In this document: positions 20,048 through 29,802 of the stretch, piece after piece
How the letters are laid out: the number at the start of each line of letters is the position of its first letter
Numbering within the stretch: position 1 is the first letter of the stretch
Source: an uncultured Nitrospira sp.
GTDB lineage: Bacteria > Nitrospirota > Nitrospiria > Nitrospirales > Nitrospiraceae
Direction: 5' to 3'
DNA length: 64,000 nucleotides
Assembly: GCA_902500775.1 (NCBI GenBank)
Contig: CABVRZ010000014.1
Span: 26,764-90,763, forward strand
Program-made: the position numbers and the translations under genes
The notes under the pieces: generated by a model
Databases searched by the model: none
Told to the model about the DNA's origin: nothing
Seen by the model: only the letters and a program-made list of their open reading frames with translations

Positions 20048-21316
20048 TCACACAGAAGCTTCGACCGGAACCGCGACCTTCTCATCCTTAAAAATAGTGA
20101 CGCTCCGTATTGAGCGAGGATCGGCCTCGTGAACGACCAAGCGGCAATTCTCGATGCGGAGCTCTTCTCCCGCCGTGGGGATTCGACCAAGGTTTTCTTG
20201 GATCAATCCGCCGATCGTTAGCGCTTCATCCCCACCAAGTTCGACCTTGAGGAAATCATTTACTTTTCGGACCTCAGTCCGCCCATGGACCAGGATCTGG
20301 CTCTTCCCGATCCGTTTAATGAGTTCTTCCGTGATGTCCGTTTCATCGACAATCTCACCGACTACCTCCTCAAGGAGATCCTCGAGGGTCACGAGCCCCA
20401 TGACACCTCCAAATTCATTCACGACGACTCCCATATGGCGCTTTTCCTGCTGAAACTGCTTCATCAAGTCGTCCGCCGTCTTCCCAGCCGGAACAAAAAG
20501 TGGCGGATGAGCGATATCCCGCAAGCGTAAATCCGTCCGCCCTTTCGCCAACTCCGTCAGCGCCTTGGTCTTGTAGAGAATACCCGTGACGTTATCCAGT
20601 GTACCGTCATAAAGTGGGATGCGGGAGTATTTCGAATTGTAGAGCTGTTCCTGTGCCTCCTTGAGACGCAGATTGCCGTCCAAAGAAAAGACATAGATGC
20701 GTGGAGTCATCGCATCCTCGGCTGTAATCCCCTTCAGCTGGAACACATTCTTGATCATCTTCACTTCTTCAGATTCGATTTCGCCCGCTTTCCCTCCCTG
20801 ATCGAGCATGATCTTCAGTTCTTCCTCCGTCACCAGGGGGTGTGTGAGTCCCTTTCCACCGGTCAAACTGTAGATCAACGGCACCATCAAGAACAGGAGT
20901 GGCCGCAGCATCACCTGTACCCCGTAAATCGGGTATGCCAAATTCAGGGTCACAGGCACAGAAAACTTCGCCGCCAACGTCTTTGGCACCACATCTACGC
21001 AGACCAACAGCACGAAGGTCAAGATTCCAACCATGACAGCGATGGCCTCTTCTAAAATGGTCTTTTCACCATACGCATTCAACGTGATAAAGGTGGCGAA
21101 CATAGGAATGGCCGTACTCACCAGACGATCTCCCACAAGAATGGTCGAAAAGAGCCGCTGTGGGTCACTTCGAAGCTGAAGAGCTTTCTCTGCTCGCTTA
21201 CTACCATTCTGGGCCAGAGCTCTCAGTCTGGTTTCATTCACCGAGAAGAAGCCAATCTCGGCAGTGGAAATAATGGCGGATAACCCTATCAACCCAAGAA
21301 GGATGAGGATGTCCAT
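20048..21316 (-). CDS. CNNM/CorC-type membrane protein with CBS pair
   Basis: The 422-residue protein has an N-terminal DUF21 (CNNM) transmembrane domain with four hydrophobic segments and the family phrase STAEIGFFSVNETRLRALAQNGSKRAEKAL. A CBS pair follows (around DAMTPRIYVFSLDGN to VMGLVTLEDLLEEVVGEIVDE), then a C-terminal CorC/HlyC domain (LVHGRTEVRKVNDFL, then ALTIGGLIQENLGRIPTAGE). Relatives include CorC/YfjD/YrkA proteins and magnesium or cobalt exporters, commonly misnamed hemolysins. Ion specificity cannot be read from sequence. It is convergent with ligA, with two bases between the stops. Confidence 0.88.
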   Translation of the reverse strand: MDILILLGLIGLSAIISTAEIGFFSVNETRLRALAQNGSKRAEKALQLRSDPQRLFSTILVGDRLVSTAIPMFATFITLNAYGEKTILEEAIAVMVGILTFVLLVCVDVVPKTLAAKFSVPVTLNLAYPIYGVQVMLRPLLFLMVPLIYSLTGGKGLTHPLVTEEELKIMLDQGGKAGEIESEEVKMIKNVFQLKGITAEDAMTPRIYVFSLDGNLRLKEAQEQLYNSKYSRIPLYDGTLDNVTGILYKTKALTELAKGRTDLRLRDIAHPPLFVPAGKTADDLMKQFQQEKRHMGVVVNEFGGVMGLVTLEDLLEEVVGEIVDETDITEELIKRIGKSQILVHGRTEVRKVNDFLKVELGGDEALTIGGLIQENLGRIPTAGEELRIENCRLVVHEADPRSIRSVTIFKDEKVAVPVEASV

Positions 21317-21590
21317 TGCTATTGTGTATTTAGGGACGTTGGACCAGTTTGGCTGGCCTGATGAGAAGCCGGGCGTCTCCCAGAGGATACCTCTTGGTCC
21401 ACCCTTTAGGGGATCGTACGATTAGGATAACCGGACCGTTTAGAATAGGGTTCACAGCTGATACATTTATCACAGGGACCACAAGCAGGCAAGTAATTCA
21501 AAAATTCATGCTGGAAAATCAATCAGTTCCGAACTGACATTCGGCGTACGACGGTCTAACCTCGCCATCTTCTGACAACGGCCATCACAC

Positions 21591-22268
21591 CTACCCATCA
21601 TCCCGTACTACGAAGGATTGGAGATCAAGCATTTGATCAAGGCTGGTTGAAGCCTTCTGAGCTTCAGGCTCGACTAAGAACCGACCGATTTGAACTCGGT
21701 ACCGACGCCCTTCAGGGAGATCCATCTGAACAATACGCCCGTCACCAAAGTCGCGCCGTAGCCGTGCCAACAGGGCACGTGCATTCTGAAGGTCTGCGAA
21801 GGAGCCGACCTGAACTCTGAGGATCCCCATCCCCTCTGGTCGAGGGTCATAGCTTACAACTCGAAGCTCGATCTGGTCGGTTCCGTTCCCAATCATCCCC
21901 AGAGCTTGAGCACCGGCCAACGAAAGATCCAAGATTCTTCCTTTGGCAAAGGGCCCTCGGTCATTGATTCTGACTGTGACATGCCGGCCTGAGGTTAATG
22001 AACGAACAATGGTGACAGATCCCAGCGGCAGCGTTCGATGGGCAGCCGTCCAGGCATACATGTCGTACCGCTCCCCATTGGCGGTCTTATTCCCATGAAA
22101 CCCTGGGCCGTACCACGAGGCCACCCCTCGCTCGACGAATCCAATGGGATAATGGGGAAACCGATCGACAGGACGAAGCCGTGGGGAACACCCTTGAAAC
22201 AGAACAACACCGAGCCCAACGGCAACTATGAGGAAAGATGCAGGGCGTGTGAGCGGCCGCGGCCGCAT
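21591..22268 (-). CDS. rlpA: RlpA-like lipoprotein with DPBB and SPOR domains
   Basis: RlpA proteins are outer-membrane lipoproteins that bind or cut glycan strands lacking stem peptides, acting at division septa. Here 225 residues include a lipoprotein signal (lipobox LFQGC near residue 27), a double-psi beta-barrel with VASWYGPGFHGNKTANGERYDM, TLPLGSVTIV and VRINDRGPFAKGRILDLS, and a C-terminal SPOR domain (ILRVQVGSFADLQNARALLARL...RYRVQIGRF). The catalytic-type aspartate and glutamate positions (NDRGP, ANGE) are present. It starts three bases after the ACT gene, so both are co-transcribed with nrdJ on the minus strand. Confidence 0.9.
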   Translation of the reverse strand: MRPRPLTRPASFLIVAVGLGVVLFQGCSPRLRPVDRFPHYPIGFVERGVASWYGPGFHGNKTANGERYDMYAWTAAHRTLPLGSVTIVRSLTSGRHVTVRINDRGPFAKGRILDLSLAGAQALGMIGNGTDQIELRVVSYDPRPEGMGILRVQVGSFADLQNARALLARLRRDFGDGRIVQMDLPEGRRYRVQIGRFLVEPEAQKASTSLDQMLDLQSFVVRDDG

Positions 22269-22271
22269 GGG

Positions 22272-22682
22272 CTAGAACTCGTCGAGCGATTGGTTGCGGA
22301 GAATCGTAAGGGCTTTCTCAGTTTTGGAAACGGTCAGGACCACGATGGCCCGCTTTCCTTCCCTCGAAGGCGTACAATAGCCGCACTTAATATTGATCCG
22401 GCTCCTCATTAAGGTGTCCGCCACCTTTCTCAACGCTCCGGGCTTGTTTTCAAGGCTCAATACAAGGGCCGTCTCCTCTCGGAATTTTATCTTGGCCGCC
22501 CGCAAGGCAGCGCGAGCTGCATCAAGATCAGCGACGAGCAACCGCAACTTCCCGGTGCCCATGACCTCCGGCGCAGAAAATGCCTTGATATTGACTCCCG
22601 CTGCACCGAGCACTGCCGTCACTCCGGCAAGGGTGCCTGGTTTACTCTGTCCGCTGATGACGAGCTGTGTTGTAGTCGGCAT
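22272..22682 (-). CDS. Tandem ACT-domain protein
   Basis: The 136-residue product consists of two ACT domains: residues about 4-68 (LVISGQSKPGTLAGVTAVLGAAGVNIKAFSA) and about 70-136 (LVLSLENKPGALRKVADTLMRSRINIKCGYC). ACT domains bind small ligands, usually amino acids, and regulate enzymes. Stand-alone pairs of this kind are common in Nitrospirota and deltaproteobacterial genomes and are often labelled amino acid-binding proteins. GGGGAG upstream provides a good ribosome binding site. Its ligand is unknown. It lies between nrdJ and rlpA. Confidence 0.85.
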   Translation of the reverse strand: MPTTTQLVISGQSKPGTLAGVTAVLGAAGVNIKAFSAPEVMGTGKLRLLVADLDAARAALRAAKIKFREETALVLSLENKPGALRKVADTLMRSRINIKCGYCTPSREGKRAIVVLTVSKTEKALTILRNQSLDEF

Positions 22683-22709
22683 ATCGATGCTCCCCGTAAC
22701 GGTCTGATG

Positions 22710-22916
22710 TCACAACCTTCTTCGCCTTGCCGAACGGGCCGCTCGTAACGAAGTCCAAGCCCCATGATGATGGAACGGCGTTCGCCAAAGCGACCACGCT
22801 AAACAGAACTTTCCCTTCCGGACTCGTACGATTGACCGTCCCTTTCTTGCAACACGAACCCGGACAATACGTCGTTTTCGATGCCCAACACAGGATGAAG
22901 GTCGCTTACTCTGCAT
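22710..22916 (-). CDS. Candidate small basic protein between nrdJ and the ACT gene
   Basis: This 68-codon ORF starts 14 bases after the nrdJ stop, behind AAGGGATGG, and ends 27 bases before the ACT gene, so its position fits an operon member. The product is very basic, with alternating pattern RIVRVRVARKGRSIVRVRK. Against it, the last third (FHHHGAWTSLRAARSARRRR) looks like a non-coding frame, and another frame of the same stretch reads FSVVALANAVPSSWGLDF, which looks at least as protein-like. Either a small gene or spacer DNA. Confidence 0.28.
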   Translation of the reverse strand: MQSKRPSSCVGHRKRRIVRVRVARKGRSIVRVRKGKFCLAWSLWRTPFHHHGAWTSLRAARSARRRRL

Positions 22917-22929
22917 CGTGATCCATCCC

Positions 22930-25900
22930 TTACGAGCATCCGCTCGTCGCACCGCAACTCACACACTTGAGACAGGTGCCGTTCCGAACCATCGTGAACT
23001 GCTTACATTCTGGACAGGGATCTCCCTCGTAGCCCTTGACCCTCGCCTCTTTGGCACTTTGGATCGCCGTCAACGTCAGCGTTTCCCGCATAATCTCTAC
23101 CTGCCTGGCTACACCATGGCCATTTCCATGACCGTTCCCTTTGACGCCATTTCGGCGGATCGGAAGATGCTCGGTCACGACGGAAGACTTGGCCAATGCA
23201 TCGAGATCAGCCTCTTCCTCAAAGCATTCGGGATCCATGTCATCCTTCTTCATGGAATCCATGCGCAGATCCTCTTCTTTCACCTGAGCAAGGTCGTACC
23301 GATCGAGATACGTGACGGCCAATTCACGGAAGATGTAATCAATGATCGAAGTGGACATCTTGATACGGTCATTCAGTTTCACGGGGCCGTTTGGTTCAAA
23401 TCGGGTGAAGACGAATGCCTCCACGAATTCTTCGAGCGGCACGCCATGTTGAAGTCCAAGAGAGATGGCAATGGCAAAACAATTCATCAAGCTCCTAAAC
23501 GCTGCGCCCTCCTTATGCATGTCCAAAAATATTTCCCCGACTGTCCCATCTTCGTATTCGCCGGTTCGGAGATAGAGTTTGTGTCCTCCAACAATGGCTT
23601 TTTGCGTGTACCCATTACGCCGACTGGGGAGCGGACGCCGCTTGGCAAGATATCTGACGAGCACACGCTCGGTCACTTTTTCAGCCATTTCTAAGACACC
23701 CGGCACAGCCTCCAGCGCCTTCCCGCTATCGGACGAAGCGCTCAAGGGTTGACTGAGTTTTGACCCGTCTCGATACAATGCCACCGCCTTCACCATGCTC
23801 TTCCACGCGAGAAAATACGATGCCTTGACGTCTTCGACCGAAGCCTCGGACGGCATATTGATGGTCTTGCTGATCGCACCGCTGATGAAAGGTTGCGCCG
23901 CCGCCATCATGCGAATGTGGGCATCAACGGCAATGGAGCGTTGCCCGATACGACCACATCGATTCGCACAGTCGAAGACCGCCAGATGCTCGGCTTTCAC
24001 ATGTGGCGCGCCTTCGATGGTCATCGTCCCGCAACAGAAATCGTTCGCAGCAGCGATCTCCTCCTGTGTAAAGCCGAGCGCCTTCAACATGTTGAAGTTC
24101 TTCTCGTTCAGCTGTACCTCGGTCAGACCAAGTTGATCGATGCAAAAAGTTTCTCCAAACGTATATTTATTGAACGCGAATTGAATCTCGAATGCTTGGG
24201 ACAAGCTACGCTCCAAACGATCAAGCGCTGCGTCATCGAACCCCTTCCGCTGAAGTGTGTCGTGATTGATGAACGGGGCACCTTTGAGGGTCTGGGCCCC
24301 GACGCAGTAATGGACGATGTCCTTTACTTGCTGATCCGCATACCCGAGATTGGTCAAGGCGAGTGGAATACTTTGATTGATAATCTTGAAATACCCTCCA
24401 CCGGCCAACTTTTTGAATTTCACCAGCGCAAAATCCGGCTCAATCCCGGTGGTATCACAATCCATAACCAGCCCGATTGTCCCGGTCGGAGCGATTACCG
24501 TCACTTGGGCATTCCGATATCCATACGCAGTTCCGAGTTCAAGCGCATGGTCCCAGGCCCTCCGGGCAGCAAGGAGTAATTCAGGGGGACAATGCTCAGG
24601 ACGGATTCCAGCTGGAGCAATGGTCAACCGTTCATATTCGTCGTGAGACGCCTGATAGGCTGCTCGTCGATGGTTGCGAATGACGCGCAACATGTGTTCC
24701 CTGTTTGTTGCGTATCCGGAGAAGGGCGACAACTCGGCCGCCATTTCCGCCGATGCGCTATACGCTTCCCCCGTCATGATCGACGTAATGGCACCGCAGA
24801 TCGCGAGGGCTTTGGGCGAGTCGTAGGGAATCCCTTGGCGCATGAGGACCGTCCCCAGGTTCGCATACCCCAACCCAAGCGTCCGGAACTGATAACTCTT
24901 TTCGGCGATCGATCGGCTCGGGAAAGACGCCATCAAAACACTGATTTCCAACGCAATGGTCCACAGCCGAACGGCATGACGGAACTCCTCGAGCTCGAAC
25001 TGCCCATCGGTGCTGTAGAACTTCGTCAGATTGAGGGACGCGAGATTACAGGCCGTGTCATCCAAGAACATGTATTCTGAGCAGGGATTCGAGGCATTAA
25101 TCCGCCCATCCTCCGGACACGTGTGCCATTCATTGATGGTGGTATCGTACTGCGTCCCGGGGTCAGCACAGGTCCAGGCTGCCCACGCGATGCGGTCCCA
25201 TAACTCTCTGGCCTTGATGGTCTTGCAGACTTTGCCGTTGATGCGTCGTTTCAGTTGCCAGTCGCCATCGGCTTCGAGCGCGGCAAAAAACTCATTGGGA
25301 ATTCTGACGCTGTTGTTCGAATTCTGGCCGGAGACCGTTTGATAGGCCTTCCCGTCCCAATTCGTATCGTACTCGTGAAAGACAAAATGCGTGAACCCCT
25401 GCTGCGCATAAGAGAACATCCGCTGGATATAGGCCTCCGGCACCATTTCGCGGCGAGCTGACGCCAGCGCCTCTCGCAGGGCCGAATTCGTCTTCTGATC
25501 GAAGTCCAACCGGAGCGCACCGTTGCCGTCGACGGCATGGCAGGCCTTCAAGACAGCATTGAGACGCTGCGCGCAGATCTTCGACCCCGTTACCATCGCT
25601 GCGACTTTTTGTTCCTCGATGACTTTCCAATCGATGAATTCTTCGATATCAGGATGGTCCAAATCCAAACAGACCATTTTGGCAGCGCGACGCGTCGTTC
25701 CTCCGGACTTGATTGCTCCGGCCGCTCGATCACCGATCTTCAGGAAGGACATAAGCCCGGAAGAGCGCCCTCCACCGGACAGTCCTTCGCCATCACCGCG
25801 CAGTTTCGAGAAGTTCGTCCCGGTTCCGGAACCATACTTGAACAATCGCGCCTCTCGAACCCACAGATCCATGATGCCGTTTTCATTCACCAGATCATCC

Positions 25901-26466
25901 TCGATCGATTGAATGAAACAGGCATGCGGCTGCGGATGTTCGAACGCATTCGTCGCCTTCACCACCTCCTGCGTTTTCGGATCGACGTAATAGTGCCCCT
26001 GGGCCGGACCCGATAATCCGTAGGCGTAATGAAGACCGGTGTTGAACCACTGGGGGGAATTCGGCGCAGCCATCTGGTGCGCCAGCATGTAGCACATCTC
26101 ATCATGAAAGGACTCCGCCTCTTCCGGAGTCTTGAAATATCCATAGGCCCTGCCCCAATGGGTCCAGCACCCGGCCATACGCTCAAAGACCTGCCGAGCA
26201 TCCCGTTCACCACCAAGCACCGGCTGGTTGTCAGCATCGACCTGCGGCTGACCGTTCTCATCGCACTGCGGAACTCCGGCCTTCCTGAAGTACTTTTGCG
26301 CCAAAATATCGATGGCCAGCTGAGACCATGGCTCAGGAACATCGATATTCTCAAGTTTGAAGACGGTTGATCCGTCGGGGTTCCGAATCTCAGACGACCG
26401 TTTGACGAACGCTAATCCCTCATATGGACTCGCTCCACGGCGGGTAAATTTCCGATCAATTCTCAC
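22930..26466 (-). CDS. nrdJ: Vitamin B12-dependent (class II) ribonucleotide reductase
   Basis: NrdJ reduces ribonucleotides to deoxyribonucleotides using adenosylcobalamin and so needs no oxygen. The 1178-residue product begins [20 protein letters not shown], contains [40 protein letters not shown], the active-site region [28 protein letters not shown] with a catalytic cysteine, and [27 protein letters not shown]-terminal zinc-type tail ([28 protein letters not shown]) carries the cysteine pairs that re-reduce the active site. The start is GTG behind GGAGG. Its promoter region carries candidate NrdR and DnaA sites. No other reductase gene is in the window. Confidence 0.96.
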   Translation of the reverse strand: MRIDRKFTRRGASPYEGLAFVKRSSEIRNPDGSTVFKLENIDVPEPWSQLAIDILAQKYFRKAGVPQCDENGQPQVDADNQPVLGGERDARQVFERMAGCWTHWGRAYGYFKTPEEAESFHDEMCYMLAHQMAAPNSPQWFNTGLHYAYGLSGPAQGHYYVDPKTQEVVKATNAFEHPQPHACFIQSIEDDLVNENGIMDLWVREARLFKYGSGTGTNFSKLRGDGEGLSGGGRSSGLMSFLKIGDRAAGAIKSGGTTRRAAKMVCLDLDHPDIEEFIDWKVIEEQKVAAMVTGSKICAQRLNAVLKACHAVDGNGALRLDFDQKTNSALREALASARREMVPEAYIQRMFSYAQQGFTHFVFHEYDTNWDGKAYQTVSGQNSNNSVRIPNEFFAALEADGDWQLKRRINGKVCKTIKARELWDRIAWAAWTCADPGTQYDTTINEWHTCPEDGRINASNPCSEYMFLDDTACNLASLNLTKFYSTDGQFELEEFRHAVRLWTIALEISVLMASFPSRSIAEKSYQFRTLGLGYANLGTVLMRQGIPYDSPKALAICGAITSIMTGEAYSASAEMAAELSPFSGYATNREHMLRVIRNHRRAAYQASHDEYERLTIAPAGIRPEHCPPELLLAARRAWDHALELGTAYGYRNAQVTVIAPTGTIGLVMDCDTTGIEPDFALVKFKKLAGGGYFKIINQSIPLALTNLGYADQQVKDIVHYCVGAQTLKGAPFINHDTLQRKGFDDAALDRLERSLSQAFEIQFAFNKYTFGETFCIDQLGLTEVQLNEKNFNMLKALGFTQEEIAAANDFCCGTMTIEGAPHVKAEHLAVFDCANRCGRIGQRSIAVDAHIRMMAAAQPFISGAISKTINMPSEASVEDVKASYFLAWKSMVKAVALYRDGSKLSQPLSASSDSGKALEAVPGVLEMAEKVTERVLVRYLAKRRPLPSRRNGYTQKAIVGGHKLYLRTGEYEDGTVGEIFLDMHKEGAAFRSLMNCFAIAISLGLQHGVPLEEFVEAFVFTRFEPNGPVKLNDRIKMSTSIIDYIFRELAVTYLDRYDLAQVKEEDLRMDSMKKDDMDPECFEEEADLDALAKSSVVTEHLPIRRNGVKGNGHGNGHGVARQVEIMRETLTLTAIQSAKEARVKGYEGDPCPECKQFTMVRNGTCLKCVSCGATSGCS

Positions 26467-26554
26467 AGTAGTCCTCCAAGGGAAAAAGGATTAGGGGCCA
26501 GGTGTTGGTTCGGAGTTTTCATAGCGGTATGAGGCACTCGATCATTGCTCGCGA

Positions 26555-26602
26555 CACCTACATATAGCTAGCATGTTTTTTTGTCAACACCAAGTATTGT
26601 GG
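26555..26602 (-). promoter_or_regulatory. Candidate paired NrdR boxes with a -35 element upstream of nrdJ
   Basis: ACACCAAGTATTGTGG (26587-26602) matches 12 of 16 positions of the NrdR box consensus (ACACWATATATWGTGT). A weaker second box is centred 32 bp away at 26555-26570, with core CTACATATAG (9 of 10 core positions). Three helical turns between boxes is the usual NrdR layout. On the minus strand TTGACA (26587-26582) lies between and partly within the boxes, with TATATG or TATGTA as a weak -10. NrdR is the known repressor of ribonucleotide reductase genes; its own gene is not in the window. Confidence 0.6.
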
Positions 26603-26682
26603 ATATTTGGGAAATGAGGGGACAGGCTGTGAATAGTCGAGACGTGAGTGACAGAGCCTACTTTAATGACGTAAGAACGAGG

Positions 26683-26691
26683 TTATCCACA
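26683..26691 (+). promoter_or_regulatory. Perfect DnaA box upstream of nrdJ
   Basis: TTATCCACA is a perfect consensus DnaA box. A near match in the opposite sense, TGTGGATAT (26598-26606), overlaps the first NrdR box. DnaA control of ribonucleotide reductase genes is known in other bacteria. A single nine-base match is expected by chance about once per two windows of this size, so only its location gives it weight. Confidence 0.45.
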
Positions 26692-26741
26692 GAAGAATTG
26701 CTCAAACCAGCCACGCAGCAGATGACCCCAGCCATTTTTTA

Positions 26742-27116
26742 TCATTGAAAGGCCATTCGGCCGATTTTTAATGTGGCTTCTTCAACACCCCGAAGAGGAA
26801 TAAATCGACCACCGATCCCAAGCACGACAATGTTCGTACCCGCCATCTGTGTGTCATACTGACTGACGAGTCCCCAGTTGTGCCGCACCGTATTGGGTCG
26901 AACGATTGACTCAAGAAGCTTTCGACTCTGTGCCCGGAACACCTGCCGAATAAATTGCTGTTCCCGAGTCGATGTACCCTGGTCCATTCGATCTATCGCC
27001 TTCCCCAATTCCTGTTCCACAAAACGCAAATAGTCCTCCATGGTCGGGTTCGACCATACCAGACCGACGGCTCCGGCGAGGGTAACGACGAGCACGCTTA
27101 AGCGAAGGAGACTCAT
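26742..27116 (-). CDS. Small secreted protein of the DUF4359 type
   Basis: The 124-residue product has an N-terminal hydrophobic segment (LLRLSVLVVTLAGAVGLVW) and then SNPTMEDYLRFVEQELG, the layout of DUF4359 proteins, whose members begin with a helix followed by TNPS/TNPT and an acidic helix. The C-terminal half (LVSQYDTQMAGTNIVVLGIGGRFIPL) fits the family's second conserved part. It may be anchored in the membrane and face the periplasm. No function is known for the family. It is a monocistronic minus-strand gene upstream of the nrdJ promoter region. Confidence 0.6.
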   Translation of the reverse strand: MSLLRLSVLVVTLAGAVGLVWSNPTMEDYLRFVEQELGKAIDRMDQGTSTREQQFIRQVFRAQSRKLLESIVRPNTVRHNWGLVSQYDTQMAGTNIVVLGIGGRFIPLRGVEEATLKIGRMAFQ

Positions 27117-27214
27117 GACGTTCTGAGAAACCAGCTCCGTTTGACAAACAATTATCAGCCCAATTAGGTTAGCCCAGATTCAGCATACACCGTCTTATCG
27201 AGTCTGGAGGCGCT

Positions 27215-27508
27215 ATGTTCGTCTGGAGCAAAAAACTTGTCGGAGGCCTGTTAGGCACGTTCGTGTTGCTGTTGGGAATCTTCTTCTTCCAAGGCTCTTC
27301 GGAGAGCACGAGCATCCTCAAGACGCACACGACTCAGTGGATCATCTTGAACTATGCCTGCCTGCTCGTCTGGCTCTTCGTCTGGATGTTCGACCAAGCG
27401 CGCGTCCGCGGGAAAAATGTCTGGCTCTGGGTAGTGCCCTTCATTCTGGCTCCACTGCCTACCCTGATGATCTTCGTTCTGTTCCTCCAACGGCGGTTGC
27501 CGTCTTAG
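27215..27508 (+). CDS. Small two-helix inner-membrane protein of unknown function
   Basis: The 97-residue protein is mostly hydrophobic with three possible segments: LLGTFVLLLGIFFF (about 11-26), WIILNYACLLVWLFVWMF (about 42-60) and VWLWVVPFILAPLPTLMIFVLFL (about 69-92). Short charged stretches (FDQARVRGKN) separate them. Nothing in it identifies a family. The start ATG follows CTGGAGG at good spacing, supporting a real gene. It stands alone between minus-strand genes. Confidence 0.65.
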   Translation: MFVWSKKLVGGLLGTFVLLLGIFFFQGSSESTSILKTHTTQWIILNYACLLVWLFVWMFDQARVRGKNVWLWVVPFILAPLPTLMIFVLFLQRRLPS

Positions 27509-27547
27509 TCACTCATACGGAGGCCATTAGAAATTCTGCCGGCCCCC

Positions 27548-27985
27548 TTACTCTAAATAGGTGATCACTATTGCCTGTGACTCCGGATCAAGCCAGAAGT
27601 GCCCCTCGTAGAATTCAATGTGAGAGTGGTGCTGCACTCCTTGAGTCTCATTTGTTAAACCTTGGTTGACAAGAAAATCTACGTCGTCGGCAAGTGCAGC
27701 CATATATTTCAAGGCTCCGGATATCACTAAGCTATCACCCTCCCTATATATCTTGATCTTGACCTTGCCCTGAGACAGCTGCAGCTCAATTGAGGAGATA
27801 GACCAATCGTATGGCCTAACATCCTCCGTACTCAAAATACGAAGAGGCAGTTTGATTTCTTGTGTATTAGTTCGAAGAGATTGTGACAACACAGTTAATC
27901 CATCCACTGTTCCCTCAATTTCCACCTCTCCCCGCAATGAATACCTGCCACTAAGACCTTCAATACAATTGTCTGTGACTCTCAT
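27548..27985 (-). CDS. Hypothetical protein, possibly Imm32-like
   Basis: The start at 27985 (MRVTDNC) is favoured by AGAGGA seven bases upstream; an earlier in-frame start exists at 28012. The roughly 145-residue soluble product ends in HSHIEFYEGHFWLDPESQAI, which recalls the C-terminal phrase of Imm32-type immunity proteins, but the similarity is too slight for assignment. The stretch looks more AT-rich than its neighbours and may be recently acquired. No toxin gene is adjacent. Function unknown. Confidence 0.5.
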   Translation of the reverse strand: MRVTDNCIEGLSGRYSLRGEVEIEGTVDGLTVLSQSLRTNTQEIKLPLRILSTEDVRPYDWSISSIELQLSQGKVKIKIYREGDSLVISGALKYMAALADDVDFLVNQGLTNETQGVQHHSHIEFYEGHFWLDPESQAIVITYLE

Positions 27986-28162
27986 GGAACGTCCTCTGGT
28001 CTGTTTGAGCAAGGCTCTATAGGTATATGCCGACTACTAACCCGTGTTAGAAAAGGAGACAGGCCGAGCAAGTCTCTCTTTGTCCCTGCTTTCACTTCCG
28101 TCATTGCTACGCTCTCACCCTGAAGCCTCTTTGCCCTCTTTCTCCAAAGATACTTGTCTTAG

Positions 28163-29449
28163 TCACTCGGAAACTGGAGAGACTGCCGGTTTCATAGCGG
28201 AAGTATGGGCGCTGCCCTTCTGCTCTGACTCGATGGAACGCCGGATTCGCCACACGGCCCAGAGGCCCGGTAAGGCCGCTACTGCCGTCAAAACAAAGAA
28301 TTGCGCCCATCCCAGCACCTCAACGAGATCCGCTGAAGGGCGCCCGACAAACACACGGCCGAGTGCTTCGAGCGACGACAGCAGTGCGAACTGTGTCGCC
28401 GTGTATCGAGCATCGCAGAGGGACATGACCAATGCCACGAACGCGGCCGTGCCCATCCCACCCGTCACATTCTCAATTACGACCGCTGCCGTCAGCGCAC
28501 TTGCATCTTTCCCGATCACAGCTAACACAACGAACCCCAGGTTCGACACAGCCTGTAAGACGCCGAAGATCAGCAACGACCGGACCAGTCCGGACTTTGT
28601 CATCAAGAATCCACCGATAAAGGCACCGACCAAGGTTGCAACAATCCCAAGCCCCTTTGCGGCGCCGACCTCAGTCGAAGAAAACCCCAATCCTCCAATT
28701 AGAAAGGCCGTCTGCAGTGCGGATGCAAAGGCATCTCCCAGTTTGTAGAAAACGATCACAGCCAAGAATCCCAGAGCTGTGGGCCTAGAAAAGAACTCCG
28801 CCAACGGGGCACCGACAGCCTCCTTCAGACTCTTAGGAGCAGCGGCCACCAGCGTAGGATCAGGACTGATCAAGACAACGATCACCCCGAAAACCATGAT
28901 ACTGGCCATCGCCAGGTAGGTCATTTGCCAGCCGACATGATCGGCAAGTGCCAGAGCACCGGCGCCAGAGGCCAAGAGAGCGACCCGATAGCCATTCACC
29001 CACACAGCGGCGCCCAACCCACGCTCGTGAGGCTGGAGCGTGTCCGTGCGATAGGCATCAAAGACGATGTCCAGCGACGCAGCCAGGAATGCGACGAGGA
29101 CGGCATAGGCCGCAAGCCACCCAGGGTGAATCTTCGGGTTGGTCACTGCCATGAGCCCAAGAGCAACTGCGACACAAAGCTGTGTCAGGACCATCCAACC
29201 GCGCCGTCGACCCAGCCATGGTGGCACGATGCGATCCATCACCGGTGCCCAGAGAAATTTGAGCGTGTAGGGCAGGCCGACCAGCGTGAAAATGCCGATG
29301 GTCTTGAGATCGACTCCCTCGACCGTCAGCCAGGCTTGTAAGGTCCCCGATGTGAGTGCAAGCGGGAGCCCGGAGAGAAACCCCAAGGGCAACATCACAA
29401 GGAGACGCCGATTCAATAACGCAACGAAATTGGATGAGCCCTGCGTCAC
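28163..29449 (-). CDS. ampG: AmpG-type MFS muropeptide permease
   Basis: The 428-residue protein has about 12 hydrophobic segments and the AmpG signatures LPLGFLSGLPLALTSGTLQAWL at the start, LVGLPYTLKFLWAPVMDR, LGRRRGWMVLTQ, FDAYRTDTLQPHERG and FFVLTAVAALPGL. AmpG imports anhydromuropeptides released during wall turnover for recycling, and it can influence beta-lactamase induction. The start is GTG. About 230 bases without a gene precede it, in which I see no clear promoter. RlpA elsewhere in the window also acts on the wall. Confidence 0.88.
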   Translation of the reverse strand: MTQGSSNFVALLNRRLLVMLPLGFLSGLPLALTSGTLQAWLTVEGVDLKTIGIFTLVGLPYTLKFLWAPVMDRIVPPWLGRRRGWMVLTQLCVAVALGLMAVTNPKIHPGWLAAYAVLVAFLAASLDIVFDAYRTDTLQPHERGLGAAVWVNGYRVALLASGAGALALADHVGWQMTYLAMASIMVFGVIVVLISPDPTLVAAAPKSLKEAVGAPLAEFFSRPTALGFLAVIVFYKLGDAFASALQTAFLIGGLGFSSTEVGAAKGLGIVATLVGAFIGGFLMTKSGLVRSLLIFGVLQAVSNLGFVVLAVIGKDASALTAAVVIENVTGGMGTAAFVALVMSLCDARYTATQFALLSSLEALGRVFVGRPSADLVEVLGWAQFFVLTAVAALPGLWAVWRIRRSIESEQKGSAHTSAMKPAVSPVSE

Positions 29450-29680
29450 GGGAACGTACCTATATAAGCATGGACTGAACTAGACTAGTCTCTGTGCAGC
29501 AAATACACCCTCAGTGGAACGCAGAATACCATCGCCGCTCCCTGTGACTCAGCAGAATCACAAAACACGCTGGGACAGCTCACCGGCCAACTTAGGAACT
29601 GACGGGATATCGAGAAATTAACTTTCTCCGTGTGATGGAATAGGGATATCTGAGGTTCCAGACATCTTTAAGGACCCCAC
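29450..29680. other. Spacer between ampG and a hairpin repeat; nothing recognised
   Basis: This non-coding stretch lies between the ampG start and the repeat at 29681. I see no tRNA, convincing promoter pair or ORF with a ribosome binding site. The ampG promoter should lie in the part nearest 29450. Confidence 0.5.
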
Positions 29681-29801
29681 AGGCCGTTCAAAAAGTTCGT
29701 CCGGCAAGGCCGCAGCAAGCGAAAGGTCGAAGCGTACGCGGTTGGTACGTTGAAACCTTGAGCGACGCGAGAACGCCGCTGGCGGGCTTTTTCAACGGCC
29801 T
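29681..29801. repeat. Dispersed hairpin repeat, copy 1
   Basis: This 121-bp element is bounded by 15-bp terminal inverted repeats, AGGCCGTTCAAAAAG (29681-29695) and CTTTTTCAACGGCCT (29787-29801), with one mismatch. The core shares CGAAGCGTAC, GTACGTTGA, GCGAGAAC and GCTGG with copies at 30309 and 48055. It abuts the stop codon of the gene at 29803 and could end its transcript. It may be a MITE- or REP-like element without a transposase. Confidence 0.75.
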
Positions 29802-29802
29802 G

